From positions 124,001 to 188,000 of the forward strand of contig JAAVTG010000023.1 of NCBI GenBank assembly GCA_011947345.1: a stretch of DNA of 64,000 bases. The letters are read 5' to 3'. The stretch is from Phytophthora quininea (Eukaryota > Oomycota > Peronosporomycetes > Peronosporales > Peronosporaceae). The notes under the pieces are model-generated. The model saw only the letters and a list, made by a program, of their open reading frames with translations, was not told the origin of the DNA and made no database searches. The position numbers and the translations under genes are program-made. Shown here in pieces: positions 46,434 to 57,589 of this stretch. The stretch's first letter is position 1; the number at the start of each line of letters is the position of its first letter.

Positions 46434-48874
46434 ATGGCCGACACCCCGCAGGAGCCGCACGCGCAGGACGAGGAAGAGAAGAACAAGAGCTCCAGCTCGG
46501 ACGACGACTCGTCCTCCTCCAGCTCCGGGTCCTCCTCCTCCTCGTCCGACTCGTCCGACTCGGAGTCGGAAGACGAGAATGGAAATGCGTCCTCCGACGT
46601 TCACGCCGCGCCCCACTCGGGCGTCTCCAGCCGCACAGGCCACAGCTACCCGTCCGGCACCTCGGGGCCTGCGCTCTCTGCGCCTCGGCCGCACGGCATG
46701 GCTGCCAACACAGAGCACCTCAATGTGAACTCCACCCGAGCCGCCGCTCGCTTTAAAGCTGCAGAGCAACGCAATTCATCGCAAGCACTCATGCCGCTAG
46801 GCACCCGCAAGCGCGACCGCCGTACCATTGAGGAGATCCAGAGAGATCTGAGGGACAAGCGCAAAAAGCCTTTGGCAGGAGCTCCAGCTGCCCGCTCCAG
46901 CCCTCCGCCCCGTGGATCGCCGGTGCGATCCCCTGAAGCAGAAGCTGTAGTTAGCAGTGGCGCGCCGATGGCGGTGGGTGGTCCATTGGGGCAGTTTGGC
47001 ACGGCAGGGCGACTACCGGTGAAAAGGAAGCCTGTGTCAGCACATGATCGACTGGCGATGAAGCTGAACGGACGGAGGACTGCAAGTGCAAAAGCCAAGA
47101 AGAACACGGCCTTCACTTCGGGTGGGAGCGTGCCAGCAGTGTCTGTGATGACGAATAAGACTGTGACGAAGCCGATGACTGCCACAAGCTCTGTCACGGC
47201 AGGAAACAGTAGCAGCAGCGATCATGGCGGAGATGGTGGCGGGGATGGGTTTAGTAGCAGTGGAAGCAAGCCGTCGATACCTGCAGCAGATGGTAAAGTT
47301 GTGCGTGCAGTGTTGCGTGCAATGCTTCGATATGGAGACCTGACCGATGTAGAGCTGTATTCGTCGGCTGCAAATTTTGCCGACGAGTACAAAATGCCCA
47401 GTTTTGTGGAACGCGCCAACCTACAGTCGTCGACGAAGATGTCTTCGGATAGACTACTCAACCTTGCAAACGATGTGGCTCAACGTGCGAAGCAGGCAGT
47501 GGAGAACCGACCGCCGCATGACAATTTCAAGGTGTATGAGGTCGAAGCTAGAGCTTCGCAGGTGATTGAGCGGCTCTACGAGAACCTTAAGCTCCGAGTG
47601 GCTGTTCAGCGCGCTCTACGGACTGCCAATTGCACTTCCGGTAATGCTCAAGCCAATGCTCAAGGAGCCTATGTTTTGGTGGCCAAGCAGAGTGATCTAG
47701 CTGTTCTAGGCATCAATTCTCGAGATCTGCCTAACTGGACCTGGGCGGAAAAGGAGCATGATTGGACACACCGCAAGGACGCAGCACTGCTCCTCGGAGT
47801 GTACGTCCATGGCTTTGGTGGCTGGGAGGATATTCTCAACGATGACCTGCTACATTTTCAAGGACAGCGGGCCTTGAAGGGCGAGCGGTTGAAAAAGCGT
47901 GCTGAGAATCTGCTGAAGCGGTTGCCTGCTCCAGATCTTGACGCCGGAGACCCCAAATTGTTCAACTAGCTAGCTCGTTGGGTAATTCAGCAGGCAACCC
48001 CAGCCAGTCACTTGGCGCACAGTTCAGCGCTATCATTCACAGCGGTGCCATTCCTGGCGTGACAGCATCAACTATCCCAACTGGTGGTGGTCGAATGCAG
48101 CGTGCTGCCGAACGACTTGCAGCACGCAAATTAAATGGTGAAGATGTATCTATTGGTCGTCGTAACGCGGGACTTAGCAACGGCACTGGTTCGAATGGGC
48201 AGGGAACGGATAGCGAACAACCTGATAAGAGTCCTGCTTCTAGCACCCGAGTTCAAGACAATGCTGTTAACGATGAACCTGAAGAAGGAGAAATTGGAGG
48301 TGCCTCTCCCACCCAATCTTCGTCATCTCGGCATAAGAGGCGATCATCATCAATCGGTGAGGAAGACCGTTCTACTCAAGAAAGAAGCACCGCAATAACA
48401 ATGGTGACGACACTAACAAAAGGAGAAGCGAAAAGAGCGCAAGCAGAGCGGGAAAAAGCTGAGTCGACTGGACCTGCTGTCGTTCCAAGTCCTGCGATGG
48501 ATGCTGCCCCAGTGACGCTATTGTCGGCAGATGAATGCTACGATAAGTGGAAACCCAACAAGAAACTGCGCGAAATCCGAACTGTACTGAAGAAGATGAA
48601 GATTATGGCGGAATGGTCTCGAAACCAAAAGGACGAGACTGTTGTGGAGAAGGTGTTCAAGTACGTGAGCACCATTGGGGAAGCTATTGATCGGATTGTG
48701 GGTCAGCGTGATGATAAGGATGACGCTTCGTTACCGTCTCGAGAAGCTGACGAGTTGTGCACATGCTTGTGGACGTATGCTGCTGGCTTCACACCATTTA
48801 CGCCGCAGGGATTTGAACGTCTTTACGACGATATTTGCGCCGATGGGGCCGCTCTGCTTGCTGCTGGGTCATGA
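46434..48874 (+). CDS. CHD1 C-terminal-like protein (SANT-SLIDE plus DUF4208), no ATPase
   Basis: The start at 46434 (MADTPQEPHAQDEEEK) leads into a Ser/Asp/Glu-rich stretch, then a basic disordered region. A helical region (VVRAVLRAMLRYGDL, SSAANFADEYKMPSF) and WTHRKDAALLLGVYVHGFGGWEDI match the CHD1 SANT-SLIDE DNA-binding module. A second frame (47978-48874) carries AECYDKWKP-like sequence (DECYDKWKPNKKLREIRTVL) and LWTYAAGFTPFTPQGFERLYDDI, the CHD1 helical C-terminal domain (DUF4208). The two frames join with one extra base at about 47957-47959. About 813 residues. No chromodomain or SNF2 motor is present. Possibly a chromatin-binding accessory subunit. Confidence 0.72.
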
Positions 48875-49070
48875 GTCGAATGACAGTTCAGGACCGTGTG
48901 CACGTATACAGAGGGCAATGAAAATCTAAGACCGTATCAACAAGAAAAACTACATCCTGGTGAAGCTGTGCAGTTTGAGATCCGCTAACAAAAGTCGTAT
49001 TATCAACGAAACGGCCGTTGGGACTGCTTGTGTTGGTGATAGGAAAATCGACTCAACACCGGACGCGAAG

Positions 49071-50855
49071 ATGATGTCGTTGTTACCCACAGCTTCGCAG
49101 TCTCCACCGACGGAGGAAGAGGTGGCACTCAAGGAGCAAGTGACCCAGGTCCTGGCAAATCGAGGCATCTTGGCCAAACTGAAGGCAGAGCTACGCGCAG
49201 CGGTCTTTCAAGTAATGCAAGAGCAAGAAGGGGCCGCTGGGGAGAACTATCGAGCGCACGACTCGACCGCTCCCAAGCTGAGCGACTTTCCTAGCGAGAC
49301 CGGAGCTACTGCTGTCGCTTTGATTGTCGAGTGTCTCCGTTTCTTTAAGTGGGAGCACACTTTAGGGGTGCTGCTTACTGAGACCAATACTGAGAGTGCA
49401 GATCATGAAAGTGGATTACTTGCAGGACAACTTGGACTAGACGGTAGCATTCCCCCAGCAAACCAGCGCTTTTCCAATTGATAGAGTCCAGGAATCTTGG
49501 ACTACATCATTCGGTTGCTTCGATTCGACCAGTGTCCAAACGCGAGCACTTCGACGACGATGACAGCAAAGATGTTGATGAAGTGGACTCAATTAATAAT
49601 CGGCAATCATCACTGACTAAGAAGCCATGGGGGCAAGAAGATGATTTCATTGACAGTCGGCCGGCGCCATCGACGAGGAAACAGCGGGAACAAGAGGACA
49701 ATCCCGTCGAGAAACGACCGGCAGCAACTGCAACGGTAGCGGCAACGATAAAGAAGCCGTGGGAAAAGATGAGGCTTTAGTTGATATCCAACCACCACCA
49801 GCAAAGAAATCATGGGAGCAAGAGGAGATTACTCGCCAGCCGATGATGCAGCTTGACAGCATTCAAAAGGAATTCAAGACTGAAGATGTTGAAAGCAACG
49901 CTGATATAGAAGAGAGCATGGCTGAAGATGTTTCAAGTGGATCTGACCTCGACGAATCAAACTTTGCTGGCGATGACCAGGAGGAGGGAGATGACAATGC
50001 TCCGTATGGCAGTGTCAGTGAGAACAAGCAGACAACCATTGCGTATTCAGCACAGGCTGTTAGCCAGTTTAAGCGTGATGACGAAGAAGAGAATAATTCC
50101 AGCGCGGATGACGCCGAAAGCAAGGACGAGGATTCAATGTCGCTGGCAGCCCCACCACCAGCACCTGCAAAATTGCCATCCTTACCTCCACTAGTTGGCG
50201 CAACACCTAGCTCTCTCCCAGGCGATGGAGACGACGACTTCGACACGGTAAATGCTCTCTTTATCAGGTTTATGTATGGATCTTGCACAGACTAACATTT
50301 TCGTGGGTTTGCTAGGAACTGGAGGCCGAACGGTTAAGGAAATTGGATGCTGCCTTGCAAGAAATGGAAGCTGACGATGATACAGGTACCTTGCAGCAGT
50401 TGAAAGCGTCCCTGCAGATGGAACTGCAAGAGCAAGACAGCATTATGAGCAGTGGCGGGGGTAGTAAAGTTGACGAAGGTGACAGCATGGAGGCGCCAGA
50501 ACCGAGTAAACCTGACAGCGACGATGACGAAGACGAGGATGAAGACGGGTATGGCGACAGCGACTTCGAGGAGGAAGAAGAAATTGCCAGGTACAGGAAT
50601 ATGTATGATCATGCATTGTAGGCTGCAAGTACTAACATGAGGTTGCTGTGCTTGGCATTTTGTAGCGATATATCCGAGGAAATGGAGTCCATGCCAGATC
50701 TTTCGGACAGAGAGGACGAAAGTGAGGATGGTGCAGCAACTGCACACGCAGAGGCAGAACTTCCGCGCGCTCTCCAGAACGACAAGCGAGTAGAGAGTGA
50801 AGACGCGCTCAACGACTACGACTACATCGAAGACGTCGACAAGATTGGATGGTAA
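49071..50855 (+). CDS. FOP/CEP43-like centrosomal protein (LisH-type N-terminus)
   Basis: Exons are 49071-50247, 50316-50590 and 50666-50855, from the ATG at 49071. The N-terminal VLANRGILAKLKAELRAAVF and ALIVECLRFFKWEHTLGVLL match the FOP N-terminal dimerisation/LisH domain that anchors FOP, OFD1 and TOF-type proteins at centrioles and basal bodies. The middle has a recurring KKPWxxED-like motif (KKPWGQEDD, KKPWE, KKSWEQEE). The rest is acidic and disordered. Frame breaks near 49478-49480 and at the A4 near 49765 need one base each. About 547 residues. It ends 55 bp from the convergent TMEM70-like gene. Confidence 0.65.
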
Positions 50856-50910
50856 AGCGGTCGTGACAGTTCCGACCCCATTAGACCCGACTCGTAATTC
50901 TAGTAGAGGT

Positions 50911-51767
50911 TTACTTCTTTTTCAGACCGGGCATGAGCTTCTTCAACAAGTCCGCGTCCGGGAACTCCTCCGGGTGGATGAAGTACTGACGGTCGCGCGC
51001 CTGGAAGGACACCATGGGGTGCTGCTTCGGCGGTCCCACCTCGGACAGTCGGAACGAGTGTTGCTGCGGCTGAGCGAACAACGACATTGTCTCCACTGTG
51101 ATGGTCAGGTCGTCCGTCGTGTCGGCTCCTGCAGCAGTAGGGGCTGGTGCTCCTCCTTCCGCCAAAGGGTTTGCAACCCACATGCGCATGACGTACGGCT
51201 TGAACAGGTAGTGGAAGAGCGACGTCGTGCCCAGTCCAAAGAGCATCACAGTCCCGCACATGGCCCACTACAACAACAACGATAGAATGTCAGCACTCAA
51301 AACACATTTTGCTGCACAGCGCGGAGAGTTCCTGCCCACCTTGCCGATCATGGACGCGTCCTGCTCGCTGAGCACGCAAAGCACCGGCATGCCGATAGAC
51401 GTGAGGAAGCAGCTGGTGACCGACACGCCCTTCATGATGCGAACCGCGCGCGACATGGGGCCCTGGTACACCAATTCGCCTCCGAGAGCAGTACCGCGCT
51501 CCAGCAGACGCTCCATCATCTCCGCGTTCTTCTTGTGGATGTCCTCGTCGCTCTCTGGGGGCTCGAGCTCGAGTTCCAGCGGCGGAGAGCGAATCCATCA
51601 CTTGAGCCGGTCGAGCGGCGGCTGCAGAGCGACAGCGGCAATCGCTGAAGCGCCGACACGTGCACAGAACGCTTGGCAACTTCAGTCGTCGAAGCGACGA
51701 GCCGCGTCGGCGCTCTCAGCGCCGACGCGAGACGCACAGCGCCGCGAGATGGCCAGTAGAGCAGCAT
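50911..51767 (-). CDS. TMEM70-like mitochondrial inner-membrane protein
   Basis: Exon 1 (51340-51767) and exon 2 (50911-51267) are split by a 72-nt intron. The N-terminus (MLLYWPSRGAVRLASALRAP) is an Arg/Ser-rich mitochondrial presequence. The TMEM70/TMEM186/TMEM223-type core reads LVYQGPMSRAVRIMKGVSVTS, then GTVMLFGLGTTSLFHYLFKPYV with two membrane spans. A charged tail ends LMPGLKKK. TMEM70 helps assemble ATP synthase and complex I. One frame break in the G5 run at 51557-51561 is healed by one base. About 261 residues. Confidence 0.75.
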
Positions 51768-52836
51768 TGCGCGAGACGTGTGGCTCTGCTGAATGGGGCG
51801 ACCTCATTGGCTGAAATGGAGATGTGGACAATGTCGGCGGCCCCAGGCGCTTGTGGCGATCGACCCAGCTCATACTCCACCCCTCTCCATTCGGTGCCCG
51901 CAGCAGCAGCTTCATGAGAGTGCCGACGATGCCGACGAGGTGCTAAGTGTCTCCAGGACATCGGAAGACAACGTGAGAACGAGGCGAAAGATTGGGTTGA
52001 ACAAGAGCCTTTTCTACGGCCGCTTCGTTCGGTGGCGCTAGCATGCGTTTGCTTACTCACGTTGGGTTGATGTAGATCTTTCGCGCATAGCCGCTGCGTC
52101 CAGACGTGAGGTCGCTGCTCAACCTGCAAGCACTGCATGGTCTGGTGGCCGCAATTCGGTTGCATGAGGCGGATAGCATGCTTCCTGGTGCTCATGTTCC
52201 CTTACCCGACTATTGTTCACAACGAATGTCGTTTGATCAACACCAGGACGTTGTTCGGTCCCAAGATGTGTGCAGGTGCCACCGACTCCAATATGCATGG
52301 CTTCGATTTTTTCCTGCCCTTTTTTCGTGTCACCGCGGCTCGTGTGTGTACAGTATCAGCAATTGACTGCGCTGGTGCCGCCCGGTGTATTCACTCGCCC
52401 TCGCGTCTGTCGACACTGTATCGGGGCTGCAGTTCATACTGCTCACCGCTGCTCTCGCTGCCCGATAGCCGCCTCAATCGGCCGGCAATCCGCAGCGCTT
52501 CAAGCGACTAAGATCGACGATATAAATTCCCTCCTCTTCTTCGTATTTTCCGCAGAGGTGCGCTTCTTTGGAAGCACAGTATAGTGAGCGCAAGTGGCTT
52601 TCCCTTCACCGTAATATAACCATGGCCTTGAACTGCAGCTCTCGCGTACTGCAGACGCGTTTGTATGGCCGAGAGAAAACGCCAAAGAGAACCACCAGCC
52701 GAGTGAGTGGTGAGCACTCCGCCCAATCCACCCAATCCACACACAAACCAAGCTTTCCAGGAACGCACACAGGCGCGACGGGGCCGTAGTCGACAGCCTC
52801 GGCGTTGAGATACCGGAATTTGGACCTCCAAGGACC
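51768..52836. other. 1.07 kb divergent gap, no gene recognised
   Basis: Region between the heads of TMEM70-like and the Cys/His-repeat gene. Overlapping short ORFs in many frames have no supporting motif. A TATA-like GATATAAATT at about 52520 could serve the repeat gene. Confidence 0.45.
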
Positions 52837-55468
52837 ATGCAGCCTCGACAGGCTGGCAACACTGGCTCCACAGGCGGCGGCGGGCCTCGACGCTCGCTGA
52901 TGAACCCGTTTGTAGCGCTGTCGGCGCCGTACCAGCAGCCACAGGCCCAACCACAGCAGCAGCAGCAGCATCACCACCACCACCAGGAACAGCAACCACC
53001 CACAGGCTTCCAGTATCCTACCGCGCCAACCCGGAGCTACCCACAGCAGCAGCAGCCAATGCCAGATCGCTATTGGCAGCCTTCGACAATGGACGCGCCG
53101 ATGTTTGGCAGACAGAGCTCGCACGGGGCTTCGATGGACCTCGTATTCAACGACATTGTAACAAGCAGCGCTGTTGGTGCTTCCAGGAGCGGCAGCGAGT
53201 CTGCAGAGACACAGGACATGAGCGTGGCCAGTAGCTTCGATGTTGGATCAATTCAGGACGGCAACGCTGGGTCGTCCGAGGAGAAGACAGCACACCAATC
53301 AAGTACAGCAGCTACCGCTATCACAATGCATTCCAAGCCTCGCGCGCAAACCCAAGTCGCGATACCATCGTCCTCGGTTACAGTGGCAAAGAAAGCGGGG
53401 CCGATTCCAATGATGACATGGCGGCAACTCGTCACTTGGTGGAAGCTGCGTACCAGCGCATTACGCGCCCTCAAGATGACGCGGACCTCACTCAGCGCAA
53501 AATTGAGTCGAAGGGCGAAAAGTGCCAATTTGTCTCGTGCCCAAACCGAGCTCGCGTGGCACAAGCGTACGGCAACTTCTGCAACCGGCACGTAATCGTG
53601 GCGCCCTGTGGCTTCCCTGGATGCCGGGAAAAGCCGTGGAGCAAGCGGCAATGTGCGACAAGCACTTGGAACTCGGCAAAGATGCATTGTACAAGATCCT
53701 GTCGAGCCGTCCTCAGAACGTGCCGGTGTGTCGACAACCTGGATGTTTCAAGAATGACCAAGGTCGGGGTTACTGTCGCGGACATGAAAAATTGCTGATG
53801 GCCACCGGCCGCTTGCCGCCGCATATTAACAAACGCCGGCTCAATAGCGCCTACACCATGTGCAGCTACCCAGACTGCAACAAGCACTCACAACGGCATC
53901 ACTTGTGTCGCACTCATGGAAATCTCTTGCAAGCACAAGCGAAGGAGAAGGCGGCTCGGCCAGACGCTACAGAGGACTGGAAGGAAATTCTTGACAAAAT
54001 GGAGAAGGATATGCGTCGCTGCACACACGAGAACTGTACGAAGAATTCGCAGCGAGATCGCCTTTGTACTCTCCATTACTACGAGAAACACAATCTCCAG
54101 AAAGATGGATCTGTTTCTGCTCCTGGAGGTGCAGGAGCGGAGGATAATTTTGAGTTGAAGCTACCAGCCAACGAAAACAGTAGTGATAATGATCTTCGAG
54201 CAGTTGAACGGACAAGGTGTAGTGCTGCAGGATGCGGAAATCTGTCGTATGCTGCGGGACTCTGTGTGGAGCATGTGAAACAGAGCCAAAGTCAGCTTCA
54301 GTTTAGCGACACGTTTCAGCCCGGGGAAAGCGCTGCTGTTTTGGCAGCAAGTGATCAAAACGAGTCCAAACAGAGTTTAGCAAACTTGAGTTACAAGCAA
54401 CAAACAAGCAATATAATGGGAGCAACAAGCTTGGCGACGACGAAATGCAGCAATCCAATGTGCAGCCGGAATAGCTACGGGCGTGACTACTGTGAATCCT
54501 GCCAAGGCATTTTCTCTCCACTTGTGGTTTCCGTGAACGATATCCCGTTAGGCTCAACAAGTTATCCTGTTGGTCTACAGGCAGAAACTCACCAAGCTGG
54601 GGCTGTCGGGCGTAGCTTGCCTTGTCGGGTAAAAGCCTGTGGGCGAGACTCAACTCGGGGTGGCCTATGCGAGACACATTTTCATGCATTTCAGACTGGT
54701 TCATTGTCTATAGATCAGCTATCTCTGGATTCGCAGCTGAAGCAGGAGCAAGAATTGGCCGACGCAGCAGTAGCTGCCGCTGCCACATTAACGAAGCAAA
54801 CAAGCCCAAAGGTTAAAAAATACTTCTGCCGAGCCAGCAACTGCGGAAAGCAGGCCCAAAAGCAGGGCATGTGCAAGCGTCATTTTCGCCTGCAAATGGA
54901 TAATGCTGTGGAGACGTCGAAACTAGTATTAATACCTGAAGATGAACGCGGCAGCTTTGTTGCTTCTGTCGAGAGCAGTCGATTTTCCCGAGCCCCGCGC
55001 GAATGTCGTTTTCCAGGTTGTCATGAATCTCCCGAGAGCGGTTTCCCGTTGTGTTTGATGCACTCCAAGGCGACGTACTGCTGGCAACCTGGATGCGAAA
55101 GTCTTGTGGAGTACCCGACGTTTTGCGAATACCATGCCTTTCGGAGGCAGTGCGCCTTTGAAGGGTGCATGTATGGCACTGAAAAGGATCGCAGCGGCTG
55201 CGCAGGCCACGCACTGGCCAGGAGGTGTCGCCACGATTACTGCGACAAGTTTTCTGCGGGATCGAATAGCGACTGGTGCCGCATCCACCAGATCAGTTGC
55301 CAGGAATCTCCTTGCGCGCTGTGCCAACTGCATTTGCTGTCAGTGGGCGGGTTTGCTGCGGGAGGCGATGAGAATAGCAGCCGAGGTCGATTCAATGCGA
55401 ATTTCAATATACCACCACCACTACCTAGGGAATGCCTGGAGGCAGCTATGGCGGCGGCAGCAGCCTGA
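52837..55468 (+). CDS. Protein with about thirteen tandem C-x4-C-x(8-12)-C-x2-H repeats
   Basis: The start is the ATG at 52837 (MQPRQAGNTGSTGGGG). The first 200 residues are disordered and Gln/His-rich. Then Cys/His units follow in series: CQFVSCPNR...CNRH, CRQPGCFKNDQGRGYCRGH, CSYPDCNKHSQRHHLCRTH, CTHENCTKNSQRDRLCTLH, CSAAGCGNLSYAAGLCVEH, CRASNCGKQAQKQGMCKRH, CRFPGCHES...CLMH and more, about thirteen in all; one (CSNPMCSRNSYGRDYCESC) ends in Cys. This resembles the WRKY19-like zinc-finger repeats that expanded in oomycetes. Frame breaks at the G4 at 53397-53400 and the A4 at 53629-53632 need one base each. About 877 residues. Probably zinc-binding and nuclear; the ligand is unknown. Confidence 0.72.
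52953..52990 (+). repeat. CAG/CAC trinucleotide run (poly-Gln/His)
   Basis: An in-frame CAG run grades into a CAC run near the N-terminus of the Cys/His-repeat protein, coding five Gln then five His (QQQQQHHHHH). It is likely length-polymorphic. Confidence 0.75.
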
Positions 55469-55821
55469 TGTAGCAATTGCTGGATGAGATCAATTTGAAG
55501 ACAGCGATTTGGAAGTGTAACCTTTCCAAATGGATTTGCAAGTACGGGCTCCGTTTCAGTGTTTGTCATTTTGTCATGCAGATCTACTGTATCGGAGGTT
55601 TATGTTTCCCCAGCAACATCCCTGGCAATCACTTCCTTATCCATGTCGATTGCCACTGCAACATGTATGGCATTCAGTGATCCTGCACCACGCAACTTGG
55701 ACCAGTAGAAGTACCCTTGGTTACACTCACGTCGTCACCGCCCCGACGGGAGGCCACCGTTATCTATCTTCAAGCGTGTTACTGTCGCCGTCATCGCCTC
55801 CTCCCCGCGGCATCAGTGGCC
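55469..55821. other. Intergenic, nothing recognised
   Basis: Gap between two genes on the same strand. It probably holds the 3' UTR of the repeat gene and the promoter of the TMEM135-like gene. Confidence 0.4.
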
Positions 55822-57496
55822 ATGGAGCGCATCTACTCGGCGTTCTTCACGAGCGAGCGGCGCCAGGAGCCGTCGGAGCTCACGGCCGCCGCCCTGGAGC
55901 TGCACAACGAGTCGCAGAAGCAGCAGCAGCGTCCAGGCGACGGCGACAAGCGACGGGTCGACGATGATACCGCCGAGGAATCTCTGCAGGAAGCCAAGCG
56001 CCATGCCGCCGCCAGGCGCGAGGACCTACGCAAGATGACGATGGACTGGCTCACGGTCCGCCGCGACCTGGAGGCGGCGTGTCAAGCATCTGCTCGAGCA
56101 TTCCTGCTGGCCTACGGGGCCAAAGCATTCACGGCGGTGCTGCTGGCCTCCAGGAAGTGGAGCAGCCTCGAGTACGGTTACGCAGACGCCGCCAGACTGC
56201 TGCTGAGAGGAGACACGCTGCGCTTCGGCGCGTTCCTGGGAAGTCTGGTGGGGGCTTTCAGACTGACGGAGCTGCTGGCTCGAGCGGCCAGGGAGGACAG
56301 AGGGATGCAGTGAACTTGGCTGTTGCAGGAGCAGTGTCAGGCACGGCCTTACTGCTGGATTCGCCGTCGAGAAGAAGTACCATCTCGCTGTACATCTTTG
56401 TACGGATGCTGGACGTGGTGTGTCGCCATTTGACGAGCATCGGAGTGATCCCTACGCTACAGTACTCGTCAGAGACGCTGTTTGCGCTGAGCAATGTCGC
56501 CATCATGTACGCTTTCATCGTGGATCCGAGTTTATTACCCAGGGTACGTAGTTGACTCGGCAGACATTTCTTTTTGTCGTGGTGACTCAAAGTATCTGCT
56601 ACGTTGGTGTTGATGTTTTGATAGGGATATTACCAGTGGATCTGTCGCATTGGCGCGGTAAATCACCACGGTTTGGAGTACACGGTTCGTCAGCGCATGC
56701 GTGGTCAGCTGGACGCACGCGGAAATCCACTGCCATTCCGTCTATGCCAGCCACACTATCACATGTAAGCTTTGGATTTGACGATATCCGTCGTTGTGTG
56801 ATGCTTGCAGCTGCAGTACTGACGTGGGGCTGTTTCAAGGGAGTCTTGTGTGACGCACGCAATTAAGGAGTGGATCAACGGCCTGGGACGGTCAATGCAG
56901 ATTTATCTGCCGGTGCATTTTCTTCCTGCCATGTTCTTCCGCTTCCAGCAACTACAGGGAGCACCCGTGTCCTCTACTGCTCGGATCTCTTACGCAGCGC
57001 TCTGCTCTTCAGCGTTCCTCACATCGTATCAGGTGCGTACTTGCTGACATTCTACTCACACAACACGTCACCTGATCTACACATTACGTGATATGATAGA
57101 CCGTGGTGAAGCTCGTTATTTGCACCGCTCGCAACGCTTTCCACAAGGACTACGTCGCGACATCTCTGGTGGCCGGGGTAAGCCGAATAAGCGATTTTGT
57201 ATGGTACTTTTTGTTTTACCAAGTTTTCGTTCTTTGTTGGTTCAGCTTTCCACGGGAGGAGCTCTGTTCTTCGAGCACACAAAGCGGCGGTTTGAGCTCA
57301 TGCTGTATTGCTTCCTCGCGCGCTAGATATCGTGTGGCAACTATTGAAACGCCGCGGCCTCATTCGCTACGTGAAGCACAGCGAGGTGGTCTTGTTCTGC
57401 CTGTCCATGGCGCTCATAATGTCAAGCCCAGCGCGTTACTTCAAACCAACGTACCTCCGCATCTTGCGGTTCATTTTTGGCGGCGATATTATTTAG
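55822..57496 (+). CDS. TMEM135-like multi-spanning membrane protein
   Basis: Exons are 55822-56543, 56625-56764, 56811-57032, 57100-57177 and 57246-57496. TMEM135 hallmarks are present: RGQLDARGNPLPFRLCQPHY, then SCVTHAIKEW and IYLPVHFLPAMFFRF, YCF/PRALDIVWQLLKRRG and ALIMSSPARYFKPTYL. Several hydrophobic spans flank these. TMEM135 acts in peroxisomal and mitochondrial lipid handling and fission. Frame breaks at the G3 at 56302-56304, the G4 at 56826-56829 and near 57311 are each relieved by one base. About 471 residues. The long N-terminal soluble helix (QEAKRHAAARREDLRK) is not typical of animal TMEM135. Confidence 0.75.
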
Positions 57497-57589
57497 TGAA
57501 GCTTACGATGAAAGGCTCAATAAGCAAGGCCAATACAGCCGAACAAACATTACTCATTTCATTTCTGCGACGCTGTTGGGACTGACAGC

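Noticed and set aside
46596..47197. 183-codon minus ORF inside the CHD1-tail gene
   Set aside because: Shadow frame opposite a Ser/Pro/Ala-rich coding stretch.
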